Shown here piece by piece: positions 8,804-17,168 of a DNA stretch of 64,000 bases. Numbering within the stretch: position 1 is the first letter of the stretch; every line of letters starts with the position of its first letter. The notes beneath the pieces were generated by a model. It had not been told where the DNA came from and searched no databases. It was given only the letters and a program-made list of their open reading frames with translations. This DNA is from Leptothrix sp. (in: b-proteobacteria) (GTDB lineage: Bacteria > Pseudomonadota > Gammaproteobacteria > Burkholderiales > Burkholderiaceae_C), in assembly GCA_013822685.1 (NCBI GenBank), contig PNKV01000003.1, positions 124,001 through 188,000 of the forward strand, in the 5' to 3' direction. The translations under genes were made by a program, and so were the position numbers.

Positions 8804-9970
8804 ATGACCACACCGCTTGCCCAAGCTTCACCCTCCTTTGGCACCAGGCTTTCCAACTGGTTGGCTGCCTTCTGGCCAGCACCCGTGGTGGTCAATGCAC
8901 AAGAGCGCCTGCGGGCGGTTGTGGGCGCGGTCATCGGTGTCTTGTTCGCGGCCGCACTCAGCCGGTTGATGGCAGAGACCAGCCCGGGCATGCCTTGGCT
9001 GGTGGCGCCCATTGGGGCCAGTGCCGTGCTGGTGTTTGGTGTGCCTGCCAGCCCCTTGGCGCAACCCTGGGCGGTGGTGGGCGGCAACACCTTGTCGGCC
9101 TTGGTGGGCATCGCGTGCGCCAACTGGATCGGTGATCCGGCGCTGGCCGGCGCCGTGGCCGTCAGCCTGGCCATTGCCTTGATGTTCAGCCTGCGCTGCC
9201 TTCATCCGCCTGGGGGCGCCATGGCCTTGATCGCGGTGCTCACGCATGCCACGGCCTTCCATTGGGCTTTGTTCCCGGCCTTGGCCAATTCGGCCTTGCT
9301 GGTGCTGGCGGGCATCGTCTACAACTCGGCCACGGGACGGCGCTATCCCCACGTGCAAGTGCCATCTCGGGCCCCGGGCGAGGGGGCGGCCAAGTCGCGT
9401 TTCAGCTCCGCTGACATCGACGTGGTCTTGAGCCGCTACAACCAGGTGCTGGACATCAGCCGCGACGACCTGGAAAAAATCCTGCAGGAAACCGAGATGG
9501 AGTCCTACCGCCGCCAGCTGGGCGAGATCCGCTGTGCCGACATCATGTCGCGCGACCTCATCTCGGTCGAGTTCGGCACCTCCTTGCAAGAGGCTTGGGC
9601 CCTGCTGCGCAAGCATGGTGTCAAGGCCTTGCCGGTGGTGGACAAACTGCACCGCATCGTGGGCATCATCACCCTGGCCGACTTCATGCGGCATGCCAAG
9701 GTGGACGTGCACGACAGCTTTGGCGAACGGCTGCGTGAGTTCGTCAAACGCAGCACCACCATGCACTCCGATAAGCCCGAGGTGGTGGGCCAGATCATGA
9801 CGCGGCAGGTGCGTGTGGCCAGCGCCGACCGCCATGTGGTCGAGCTGATGCCTTTGTTCTCAGAGGGTGGGCATCACCACATCCCCATCATCGGCGAGAA
9901 GAACAAGCTGGTGGGCATCATCACCCAGTCGGACTTCGTCAAGGCCTTGCACCGAAGGGTTCAGCCTTGA
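8804..9970 (+). CDS. HPP-family membrane protein with two CBS domains
   Basis: A 388-residue protein from ATG 8804; a TTG two codons upstream is less likely. The N-terminal half is the four-helix HPP domain (about 35-180) with the family tripeptide context LRCLHPPGGAMALIAVLTH and the upstream WLVAPIGASAVLVFGVPASP. The C-terminal half holds a CBS pair (about 240-385; IRCADIMSRDLISVE and QIMTRQVRVASADR). In related proteins the HPP part is linked to nitrite or anion transport and CBS pairs bind adenine nucleotides, so an energy-gated transporter is a reasonable inference. It converges with the GAF gene, three bases away. Confidence 0.9.
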   Translation: MTTPLAQASPSFGTRLSNWLAAFWPAPVVVNAQERLRAVVGAVIGVLFAAALSRLMAETSPGMPWLVAPIGASAVLVFGVPASPLAQPWAVVGGNTLSALVGIACANWIGDPALAGAVAVSLAIALMFSLRCLHPPGGAMALIAVLTHATAFHWALFPALANSALLVLAGIVYNSATGRRYPHVQVPSRAPGEGAAKSRFSSADIDVVLSRYNQVLDISRDDLEKILQETEMESYRRQLGEIRCADIMSRDLISVEFGTSLQEAWALLRKHGVKALPVVDKLHRIVGIITLADFMRHAKVDVHDSFGERLREFVKRSTTMHSDKPEVVGQIMTRQVRVASADRHVVELMPLFSEGGHHHIPIIGEKNKLVGIITQSDFVKALHRRVQP

Positions 9971-9973
9971 GGG

Positions 9974-10864
9974 TCACAGGTACAAGGCCAGCACTTCGGT
10001 GATCTCACCATCGGCCACCACCGGGATGGCGATCATGTCTTCGCCGGTGGCGGGCACCCCTGTTAAAAAGGCGCTGGCCAGGGGGTTGTGAGGCGAGTCC
10101 AGGGCAATCGGGTCAGCCGGTGAGGCCAGCAAGCTGCCTTGCGTCTCGCAAAACCCGAAGCTGCGCTCCAGGTGCTGACGCGTGGCGTTGGGCGTCCAGC
10201 TTTCCAACTTCTGGGCGATGGGTGTGCCCAAGGCCGACAGCAAGGTCATGACATAGACCTCGTCGGTCTTGGTGGGGCAGGGCAGGCCCAGCCCACGGGT
10301 GATGCCGGCCTCGGCGGCCGTGGCGCCACGCAAGAAGCGGGGAGAGGCGCCCAGGTCCTCCATGAACACGGCCGCGCCGCGTTGCCAGGCCAAGCCCGGC
10401 AGGCCGGTGCCCCGCGGCAGGAAGGTGTCCTTGGACAAGATCTCGAACGAGTCAGAGGCGGTGCCGTAGTAGCCATCCACCAAGGTCATGTCGGTGGTGA
10501 CGCGCGGGCTGTTGTGCCACAACTCGATCGCCCCGGCGCGCGCATCAGCGCTGCCGCCCAACAGCACCACCACGGCCTTCAAGGCCTTGCTCACGAATAT
10601 CGGCAAGGCGATGGCGCAACTCAGCCCGGCATCCTGCGCCTCGGCGGTGCGGCGAAAGTGCGGGCTGTCAAAGTCTTTCAACAAGATGGGCCGGCCTTCC
10701 GCCCACGCTTGCCCCGGCAGGCCTTCGCCCGGGCCAAAGCTCAGCGAGCGCGTGGCAGTGGCAAAGCCCTGGGCGGGGCCGAACAGCCCGCCTCCAAACG
10801 CCAGCAGGGTTTGGTCTTGGTCGGGCAACCAGATTTCGGCAATGCGGATGAATGATGGTTTCAT
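9974..10864 (-). CDS. tandem GAF-domain protein without output domain
   Basis: A 296-residue soluble protein with two GAF-like halves. The first (about 1-125) contains RSLSFGPGEGLPGQAWAEG, and the second (about 140-290) contains the same pattern in FLPRGTGLPGLAWQRG. Each is followed by PILLKDF or AVFMEDLG and an aromatic/basic stretch. The repeated G-x-G-L-P-G-x-A-W pattern is typical of GAF sensors. No kinase, cyclase, phosphodiesterase or HTH domain is attached, so it would have to act through a partner or bind a ligand alone. It is divergent from the phosphogluconolactonase gene at 10938 (73 bases between). Confidence 0.8.
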   Translation of the reverse strand: MKPSFIRIAEIWLPDQDQTLLAFGGGLFGPAQGFATATRSLSFGPGEGLPGQAWAEGRPILLKDFDSPHFRRTAEAQDAGLSCAIALPIFVSKALKAVVVLLGGSADARAGAIELWHNSPRVTTDMTLVDGYYGTASDSFEILSKDTFLPRGTGLPGLAWQRGAAVFMEDLGASPRFLRGATAAEAGITRGLGLPCPTKTDEVYVMTLLSALGTPIAQKLESWTPNATRQHLERSFGFCETQGSLLASPADPIALDSPHNPLASAFLTGVPATGEDMIAIPVVADGEITEVLALYL

Positions 10865-10937
10865 GCATTGGGGTCGAGCAAGTTCTACGCCAGCGAAGAC
10901 GTTTTACCGGCCTGGGCGGCTTTGCTAAAGTTGGCCC

Positions 10938-11654
10938 ATGCCTGATGCCGCCTGCCATGTCCATGAAGCCCCTGATGCCCTCACCCTGGCGCAGGATCTG
11001 GCCCGTTTTGTGGCCACACGTTTGCAAGAGGGCGTAAGCCAACGCGGGCAAGCCTTGCTGGTTGTCTCGGGCGGCAGCACGCCAGTCCCATTCTTCCAAG
11101 CCTTGGCGCCCATGGCTATAGACTGGCCTAAGGTGAGCATCACCTTGGCCGACGAGCGCTGGGTGCCGCCGGATCATGCCGACAGCAACGAGCGGCTGGT
11201 GAGGGCGCACCTGCTTCAAGGCTTGGCCGGCCAGGCGCATTTTGTGCCGTTGAAAACGGCTGACGCCGTGGCAGCACACGGCGTGTCCGAACTGGAGGCG
11301 GCCTTGCAAGCCTTGCCGTGGCCGGCCGACGTGGTCGTGCTGGGCATGGGCTCCGACGGCCACACCGCGTCCCTGTTCCCCGGTTCTGCGCAATTGGCCG
11401 AAGCCCTGGACGACGGCCGCGCGGCGCGTTGTCTGGCTGTGAGCGCGCCGCCTTTGCCCAATGTGCCCGTGGACCGCGTCAGTTTGGGCAAACGTGCCTT
11501 GCTGGACACGCGCCAAGTGGTGATCCACATCACCGGCCCGTCCAAACGCCAATTGCTGGAACAAGCAATGCAGGCCGCGCCGGCAAGCCCTCTGCCGATC
11601 AGCGTGGCCTGGTCCCGGGCGAATATACCGCTCTACGTGTTTTATTCAAATTGA
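10938..11654 (+). CDS. pgl: 6-phosphogluconolactonase
   Basis: A 238-residue enzyme that hydrolyses 6-phosphoglucono-1,5-lactone to 6-phosphogluconate, the second step of the oxidative pentose phosphate or Entner-Doudoroff route. Diagnostic motifs of the SolB/DevB type are present: LVVSGGSTPVPFF (about 42-54), LADERWVPPDHADSNERL (about 72-89) and VLGMGSDGHTASLFPG (about 135-150) with the catalytic His. The length is normal for the family. No glucose-6-phosphate dehydrogenase or other sugar gene lies beside it, so it is an isolated copy in this window. Confidence 0.95.
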   Translation: MPDAACHVHEAPDALTLAQDLARFVATRLQEGVSQRGQALLVVSGGSTPVPFFQALAPMAIDWPKVSITLADERWVPPDHADSNERLVRAHLLQGLAGQAHFVPLKTADAVAAHGVSELEAALQALPWPADVVVLGMGSDGHTASLFPGSAQLAEALDDGRAARCLAVSAPPLPNVPVDRVSLGKRALLDTRQVVIHITGPSKRQLLEQAMQAAPASPLPISVAWSRANIPLYVFYSN

Positions 11655-11693
11655 TATTGCTTGACTTGAATATTATTACGGGAAACTACTCTT

Positions 11694-11720
11694 TTGAAAC
11701 GCGTCCTAATATGCGATAAT
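11694..11720 (+). promoter_or_regulatory. candidate promoter of the methyltransferase-like gene
   Basis: In an AT-rich gap of about 100 bases between pgl and the gene at 11753 there is TTGAAA (11694-11699) and, 15 bases later, an extended minus-10 TGC-GATAAT (11712-11720). The short spacer is compensated by the extended minus-10. It lies 33 bases upstream of the ATG at 11753. Seen by eye; not scored. Confidence 0.4.
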
Positions 11721-11752
11721 GCGTTTGACGTTCTGTATTTAGGGTATTCAAG

Positions 11753-12364
11753 ATGTTTTCGATGGATGGTTATTTCTCGCTCCCTTTTGTCTTGCCATAT
11801 GCATTTGCTTTCTGGGGCGTGCTCCTCTGGGCATATTACATAGAGGGGGTTCAACACAAGCGCAGCCAGCAAAGAATGGCCAAGCACGATGGGGCTGACA
11901 AGTACTCCGGCCTCGTCATTGCCATCGGCTCCACCGTCTTGCAATTCGTTGCGTTTGGCCTGACGTTGTACGCCCCCTGGCGCATCGGCGAGCCGCAGAT
12001 CTACATTTATTTCTGGGCGGGCCTCGCCTTGGTCGTGACGGGCATGCTGCTGCGCAAGCATTGCTGGCGCGTGCTGGGCGAGTTTTTCACCCCCACCGTC
12101 ACCATCGCCAAAGAACACAAAGTGGTGGACAAGGGCGCCTACAAGTGGGTGCGCCACCCTTCGTACTCTGGTGCCATCATGACGGCAGTGGGTGTGGGCC
12201 TGGCTCTGGGCAACTACGGCAGCATCGCGGTCATGGTTGTCGGTCACATTGCCATCTACATCTACCGCATCGAAGCCGAGGAAACCGCGCTGGAGCGCGC
12301 CTTGGGCGAGGCCTACGCCAAGTTCAAGAGCAATCGCCGTCGCCTGATTCCTTTCGTGTACTGA
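11753..12364 (+). CDS. isoprenylcysteine carboxyl methyltransferase (ICMT)-family membrane protein
   Basis: A 203-residue membrane protein with about four hydrophobic segments. The C-terminal half carries the ICMT/PEMT signature: VVDKGAYKWVRHPSYSGAI (about 124-142), then helices, then the EAEETALERALGEAYAKFK stretch (about 173-191) that closes the S-adenosylmethionine pocket in this family. Bacterial members methylate small or lipid substrates, mostly unknown; true prenyl-protein methylation is not expected. It begins in an AT-rich leader and ends before a strong hairpin terminator. Confidence 0.87.
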   Translation: MFSMDGYFSLPFVLPYAFAFWGVLLWAYYIEGVQHKRSQQRMAKHDGADKYSGLVIAIGSTVLQFVAFGLTLYAPWRIGEPQIYIYFWAGLALVVTGMLLRKHCWRVLGEFFTPTVTIAKEHKVVDKGAYKWVRHPSYSGAIMTAVGVGLALGNYGSIAVMVVGHIAIYIYRIEAEETALERALGEAYAKFKSNRRRLIPFVY

Positions 12365-12419
12365 TCATCTTGAATGGCCCAGGCCTACCGCGGCCCGGGT
12401 TTAGGTTCAAGCGCCAAGC

Positions 12420-12456
12420 AAGGCGGCCTCCATCCCCGGAGTCCGCCTTATTTTTT
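12420..12456 (+). terminator. Rho-independent terminator after the ICMT-like gene
   Basis: Stem AAGGCGG-C-CTCC (12420-12431) pairs with GGAG-T-CCGCCTT (12438-12449) around loop ATCCCC, with one C/T mismatch. It is followed by ATTTTTT on the plus strand. It overlaps the last codons of the leftward gene ending at 12448. Confidence 0.8.
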
Positions 12457-14235
12457 GGCCTGCTCCATGGCGTTGAGCGCAGACTTGCCCACGTCGTAGC
12501 CCGCGATCTCCACCGATTGGCCAATGGCGGGCGGTTGCAGCTGGGTCACGCCGTCTTCCTTCCAGGCCAGGAAGCGCCACTGGGCATCCTGAACAGAGCT
12601 TGGGAAGCGGAACACCACCGTCTTGGGCGCACGGTCTTCGGTGATGTCTTCAACCAGCACCGAGATGTTGCCCATCTTGACGGTGTCGCCCACCTTGAAC
12701 GGCTGCTTCTGCAGATCGCGTGTGATGGTGCCCCGAAAGCCTGTGGGCACCGACAGCCTGAGGGCGTTCTCATCCAGCCGGGTCAGCGTCATGGCCTGGT
12801 TGTTGGGGCCCAAGGCGTGCATGGTGGCCGGGTTGCGCAGGCCGTGGTACTGGCGGATCAAGGGGATGTAGTAGATGCTTTCGGCCGCAGGCAGGTTGAT
12901 CAGCAGGAAGTGCTCGGCTTGATCGGCTTGGGCGTTGGGGATGGCCAACGGCGCTTGCGCTTCGCCGGCTTCGCCCAGCGCTTTCATGAACGCAGATGTG
13001 CCCACCTTGGCGACCGGAAAGACGATCAGGTGGATGAAGCCGACCAGCAAGACGGCGTTTTTGGCCGAGCCCAGGCCCCAGCCCATCAACTGCTGGCGGT
13101 GGCGCCACGCCAGCATCAACATGATCGACAGCAGGCCGCTGGCGCCGATGTCGGAGTTGATGGTCAGACGGTCAAAAGGGTAACCTGCGCACGCCGGTGC
13201 CAATGCCAGGATGGAGCCAACGGCATAAAAACGGGCCAGGGCAGAGCGAAATCCCCCCAAGGCGTGGATGGCCCAGGCCAGGCCCAGCAAAGCCAAGGTG
13301 GCCGCGCCCGAGTACAGGTACTGCGTGCTGCGGCTGAGCTGCTCGAACATCACCGACGACACGCCAAACCACTGTGCCACCATCAGGGCGGGCAGGCGCA
13401 AAGCCAGGCTCACGGCAAACCCGCTGGCGTTGGACGCCGGATCAACATACCCCGGCGACCCGAAGCTGCCGTAGCCCAGGTGGCTGTGCAAAGCCTTCCA
13501 CGCCAGCGCGATCACGATGAATGGAAGCAAGGCCTTGAACCTCACGCCCAGCGACTTGCCGGGTTCCAGGAACAGGGCGTAGGCGAACAGATAGCCAGCG
13601 GTCTGGATGGAGGCCTCGGCGCTGAACAATCCCAGCACGAAGCAGGCGGCGGCCAGGCACCCGTACCAGGCTGACTTGCCTTGGCGCCAATGGTGGTAGC
13701 CCAGCAGGGTCAGCACCATGAACAGGCCGGACAGCATTTGATTGCGGCTGGCCAACCAGGCCACCGCGAAGACGTGCAGCATGTTGCCGGCGAACAGCCA
13801 GGTGGCCAGTCCGGCTTGCTGCCGATCGGCGTCCAGATCGCGGAAAAGCTTGCCGATGAGCAAGATCATCAGCCCATACATGAGCAGGCTGTGCACGTGC
13901 ATCAGCACGGGTGAATCAGGCCACCATTGGTAATCCAGCTGCTGGCTCAACTCGGCCAGGGGCCGCCAAAAGGCAATGCGCAAATGATCGTTGGCCCACC
14001 ACACCAGCTTGCCAGAATCAATCATGGCCTGGTTGGCTGCGGCGTTGCCGTCGGCAAAGGTGAACAGCCCGAAAAGCGAGCCAGGTTGTGCATTGACCGA
14101 CCGGCCCGTTAGCAAAGACCAGTGCAGGTAGTCATCACCCAGAAGCCCCATGTTCATCGCCGGGGCGATCAGGAGCATCCCCACCAGGGCGGCGACAGGC
14201 ACGCACCAGCGGCTAGAGAGAAATCTTCCCCACAT
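12448..14235 (-). CDS. polytopic membrane protein, GT-C glycosyltransferase-like
   Basis: A 595-residue integral membrane protein with roughly ten to twelve hydrophobic segments in the first 400 residues and a soluble C-terminal domain (about 410-595). The first loop after the first helix contains GLLGDDYLHWSLLTG; an acidic pair here is where GT-C enzymes, which use lipid-linked sugars, keep their catalytic Asp. HLRIAFWRPLAELSQQLDY and LASRNQMLSGLFMVLTLLGYHHW resemble other uncharacterised proteins of this type. The assignment is by layout only. The ATG at 14235 is preferred over an upstream in-frame TTG at 14253. It is divergent from the BAHD gene. Confidence 0.7.
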   Translation of the reverse strand: MWGRFLSSRWCVPVAALVGMLLIAPAMNMGLLGDDYLHWSLLTGRSVNAQPGSLFGLFTFADGNAAANQAMIDSGKLVWWANDHLRIAFWRPLAELSQQLDYQWWPDSPVLMHVHSLLMYGLMILLIGKLFRDLDADRQQAGLATWLFAGNMLHVFAVAWLASRNQMLSGLFMVLTLLGYHHWRQGKSAWYGCLAAACFVLGLFSAEASIQTAGYLFAYALFLEPGKSLGVRFKALLPFIVIALAWKALHSHLGYGSFGSPGYVDPASNASGFAVSLALRLPALMVAQWFGVSSVMFEQLSRSTQYLYSGAATLALLGLAWAIHALGGFRSALARFYAVGSILALAPACAGYPFDRLTINSDIGASGLLSIMLMLAWRHRQQLMGWGLGSAKNAVLLVGFIHLIVFPVAKVGTSAFMKALGEAGEAQAPLAIPNAQADQAEHFLLINLPAAESIYYIPLIRQYHGLRNPATMHALGPNNQAMTLTRLDENALRLSVPTGFRGTITRDLQKQPFKVGDTVKMGNISVLVEDITEDRAPKTVVFRFPSSVQDAQWRFLAWKEDGVTQLQPPAIGQSVEIAGYDVGKSALNAMEQAKK

Positions 14236-14319
14236 GACCAAAATCCTTGGCAAAATATTCTATTTTACCCAGGCGGGTTTGATTCTCAATTCGAGTTTAC
14301 CTTGATGATCCCCTGGGAA

Positions 14320-14336
14320 AGTCCCCTTCGGGGGCT
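14320..14336 (+). promoter_or_regulatory. small hairpin in the 5' leader of the BAHD gene
   Basis: AGTCCCC and GGGGGCT pair around a TTC loop, about 60 bases before the BAHD start at 14395. No T-tract follows, so it is not a terminator. A role in mRNA stability or none is possible. Confidence 0.3.
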
Positions 14337-14394
14337 GGTTTGTATTCTGGAAAAATCCGCCCTGTTCTTTGTTTGATTGATTTTCGGAAGTTTC

Positions 14395-15723
14395 ATGGGC
14401 AAGTTGCGGTCTACGTTGGTTTTAGAAAAACGCCTTCACGCGGGGCTGACAACACCCCGTCAATATCTGACCGGGCTGGATATTTTCCACACGCATGCCA
14501 ATTTCCCGCTGGTTCTGATCTTCAAGAATGGACTGGATCTGGCGCTGGTGGAGCGTGCCTTGGTCGAAACCCTGAAGCACTATCCCCTGGTGGCGGGACG
14601 CTACAAAAAGGACGAGCACGGCCAAGTCTTTGTGGACGGCAATGATGCTGGCATCGATTTCCGGGTCCACCGCTGCGAGGGGAGCATGCCTTTTGGCTTG
14701 CACAACCCGTTGGGCAAGCGCGTCAACCAGTTGGTCAAACTGGTGATGCCTTGGCAAATGGTCGAGAAAGACGCGCCATTTGTACAGATCAACATCCACC
14801 AATACGAGGACAACGGGGTGGTGCTGTGCTGCTACGTGCCGCACTCATTGTTCGATGGCGCCAGCTTTTGGGGGTTCATGCTGGACTGGTCCAAGGCCTG
14901 CCGAGGCCTGGAAATCCAACCGTCGTCGTTTGACCGCACCGTGTTAATTGAAGCGGGCAAGAGGCCCGTCGATGCCAGCCATGATCTGATGCATTCGCCG
15001 TCCATGTCCCGCTTGGTTGCTCTGTTCGCGAAGCTGGGTTGGCGCGCTGTGACGGACATGTCCCGAGAGGTTTTTCGCATCCCGGCGGAGACTGTTCAGC
15101 AGTGGAAGGATGAGGCCAAGGCTGAATTACCAGGTTCGGATGGCTTGAGCACGGGCTCCTTGGTCGCGGCCTATGTGATGAAGGCCATTTCACCCGTGCT
15201 GCCCAGCGGGGTGGGGCGCAGTGTGGGCCTGGTGCTGGACCTGCGCTACAAGCGTCAACTGGGCGTGCCCCGCAACTATTTTGGCAATGCCTTGTGCTAT
15301 GCCGAGGCGCGCTACGGCGAGCAGGAACTGGTGTTGAACAGCGTGCCTGTTCTGGCCGAAAAGTGCCGACCTGCGCCTGATGAGGTCACCACGGCGAGCC
15401 TGTTCAAGATGCTGGCGAAAATGGAACTGCACCGTCAGAAGAAATCTGTGTGGAGGCTGCTTTTCAGGCCGACGGTGGAGACGCTCAAAGGCGGTCTCAT
15501 CCTGAACAATTGCGTTCAGCTTCCGATCTACGACATCGACCTGGGCAATGGGACGCCCGATTGGTTTGAGATGCTTCCCGCGACCATTCGCATGCTCTTG
15601 GTGGTGCAGACCCCCCAGAAAGACGGCGGGGTTGATCTGCATCTGAGTGCGAGAAAGGCCGAATTGACGGCGTTGCGCGCGCGGCTGGTGGCCGATGGGA
15701 TCGATGTGGCGTCAGTGGGGTAG
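14395..15723 (+). CDS. BAHD-type acyl-CoA-dependent acyltransferase
   Basis: A 442-residue protein of the BAHD/transferase family (PF02458), best known from plants and fungi. The N-terminal half reads like the family (LTGLDIFHTHANFPLVLIFK, ALVETLKHYPLVAGRYKKDE). The catalytic HxxxD motif is intact as HSLFD at residues 150-154 within CCYVPHSLFDGASFW. A degenerate version of the C-terminal DFGWG structural motif is seen at DLGNGTPDWFEM (about 385-396). Such enzymes move an acyl group from coenzyme A to an alcohol or amine. The ATG at 14395 has GGAAG seven bases upstream; an in-frame TTG at 14377 is less likely. It overlaps the convergent hydrolase gene by 12 bases. The substrate is unknown. Confidence 0.85.
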   Translation: MGKLRSTLVLEKRLHAGLTTPRQYLTGLDIFHTHANFPLVLIFKNGLDLALVERALVETLKHYPLVAGRYKKDEHGQVFVDGNDAGIDFRVHRCEGSMPFGLHNPLGKRVNQLVKLVMPWQMVEKDAPFVQINIHQYEDNGVVLCCYVPHSLFDGASFWGFMLDWSKACRGLEIQPSSFDRTVLIEAGKRPVDASHDLMHSPSMSRLVALFAKLGWRAVTDMSREVFRIPAETVQQWKDEAKAELPGSDGLSTGSLVAAYVMKAISPVLPSGVGRSVGLVLDLRYKRQLGVPRNYFGNALCYAEARYGEQELVLNSVPVLAEKCRPAPDEVTTASLFKMLAKMELHRQKKSVWRLLFRPTVETLKGGLILNNCVQLPIYDIDLGNGTPDWFEMLPATIRMLLVVQTPQKDGGVDLHLSARKAELTALRARLVADGIDVASVG

Positions 15724-17145
15724 TTTCACGGACTGGGCTTGTTCCAGCAGTCGCGCATGGTCGGCGGGACGCAAGAAGCCTGCGGTCAAGAGCTTGTCCG
15801 CAGCCTGCTTGTACGCGAGCCAGTAGGCTTGATCGCTGGGGTAGCGCTTGCGCAAGGTGTCGTCATCCAAGGGGTTGGCGCTGCCACCCGCGATGCAGGC
15901 ATAGCCACTCCAAAAGCTGATCTGGCTTGAGGGGAAGTTGCTGTACATGCCGTACTGGGCCAAGGGGACGTCCAGGTCGGGCAAACGCAGGCCACCCAAG
16001 GCATTCCCCACGTCATCGTTTTGAATGAAGCCCAGGCTGTTGCGTTGCATTCTGGGCGCGATGGGTGGGGGCGTGCCAACGCTTGCCCAGGTGCGCAAGG
16101 CATGCAGGGCGGCGTGGTTGAACAGCCTGGCCGGCAAGGTGTTGGATGGCTTGAAGCAGTGAGGCATGGATAGTCTGGCGCCATGGTCCCCCGCAGTCAG
16201 CGTTTGTGCCTGCACGTGTTTGTCGAAATGCGAGGCCCCGGCGATTTCCCAGTGCCGCAGGCTGTCGGTGTCAGGTGTTTTGGAGAGCTGCCAACCCACC
16301 ATGACTTCCATCTCGGTTGACACCTGGATGACGGGCGCCTGTGGCTCCGTTCGGTACTGCGGGCCGAAGATTCTGGCGCCTTTGTCGTCAATGGGCATGG
16401 CGACCGCGGCGGTGCTTAGCAGATAAAACCCATCGAAGGCATGGGTCACCGGCTGAAAAGCATTGATGTAGGTGATGAGGTAAGAGCCCGATTGGGAGTA
16501 GCCCTGGGCCAGCAAACGAACCCGAGGTGAGGTGGGCGCACCCCACTGGCTTGCAGCCTGGCGTATGGCGCGGGCGGCTTGCGTGTAGATGTCGTATGAC
16601 AGGCTGTCATGAGCCACTTTGGCCTGTGCATAGCGGGTTGGATTCGCCTTCTTGAGCGAGACCACGCTGTCCGATTCGGTGCTCACGCCCACCCAGGCAT
16701 AGCCCTCTCGCACGATCTCGTCTCGGGCCAGGATCCAGCCGCCATCCAGATCAAAACCCAGCGCCGTGTTGAGCCATTCCACGACCACGGTCCCGTTGAA
16801 TCGAGCAGGGTCTTGCGGGCGGCGAACCACCACGCGGGTTTCATAGGACTGAGCCGCGCCCTGCGGCTTGACGGCCCAAGGGCCATCCTTGCCCCAGTCG
16901 CCGTCGGCGGTATACGGCTGGGCCTGGCCTAGCAGCTTCCACTCCTGTTCGAGGTAGCCTTCCTTGGCCAATTGGGCTTGTCGGCTGATGTCGGATTGGC
17001 CATGATCAGCGGCGGCCAGCCGTCCGGGTGTGGCAGTACTGGCGGCGGCGGGTGCCGTGATGGCACCTGTCAGGCCCATGCACAGCAGCAGAACCAGCCG
17101 CCACGAAGCGCCCGCCACATGCCATGCTTTGGTGTTTTTTCGCAT
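15712..17145 (-). CDS. exported alpha/beta hydrolase (PF20091-type)
   Basis: A 477-residue protein with a signal peptide (MRKNTKAWHVAGASW...ITAPAAASTA). It matches the large 'alpha/beta hydrolase domain' family: FNGTVVVEWLNTALGFD (about 120-137), the nucleophile context LLAQGYSQSGSYLITYIN (Ser in G-Y-S-Q-S, about 218-235), and a likely catalytic His in WEIAGASHFDKH. The ATG at 17145 has GGTGGG just upstream and directly precedes the signal peptide; the ATG at 17187 would overlap the permease gene and lacks a binding site. It is the last gene of the leftward export operon, 23 bases after the second permease, so it probably acts on the exported molecule outside the cytoplasm. Confidence 0.82.
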   Translation of the reverse strand: MRKNTKAWHVAGASWRLVLLLCMGLTGAITAPAAASTATPGRLAAADHGQSDISRQAQLAKEGYLEQEWKLLGQAQPYTADGDWGKDGPWAVKPQGAAQSYETRVVVRRPQDPARFNGTVVVEWLNTALGFDLDGGWILARDEIVREGYAWVGVSTESDSVVSLKKANPTRYAQAKVAHDSLSYDIYTQAARAIRQAASQWGAPTSPRVRLLAQGYSQSGSYLITYINAFQPVTHAFDGFYLLSTAAVAMPIDDKGARIFGPQYRTEPQAPVIQVSTEMEVMVGWQLSKTPDTDSLRHWEIAGASHFDKHVQAQTLTAGDHGARLSMPHCFKPSNTLPARLFNHAALHALRTWASVGTPPPIAPRMQRNSLGFIQNDDVGNALGGLRLPDLDVPLAQYGMYSNFPSSQISFWSGYACIAGGSANPLDDDTLRKRYPSDQAYWLAYKQAADKLLTAGFLRPADHARLLEQAQSVKLPH

Positions 17146-17168
17146 ACCCACCGGATCGCTCGCGGAAC

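Noticed and set aside
12061..13674. Rightward open frame of 537 codons
   Set aside because: It is antisense to the polytopic membrane protein and has Gln/His/Arg-rich shadow composition typical of GC-rich genomes.
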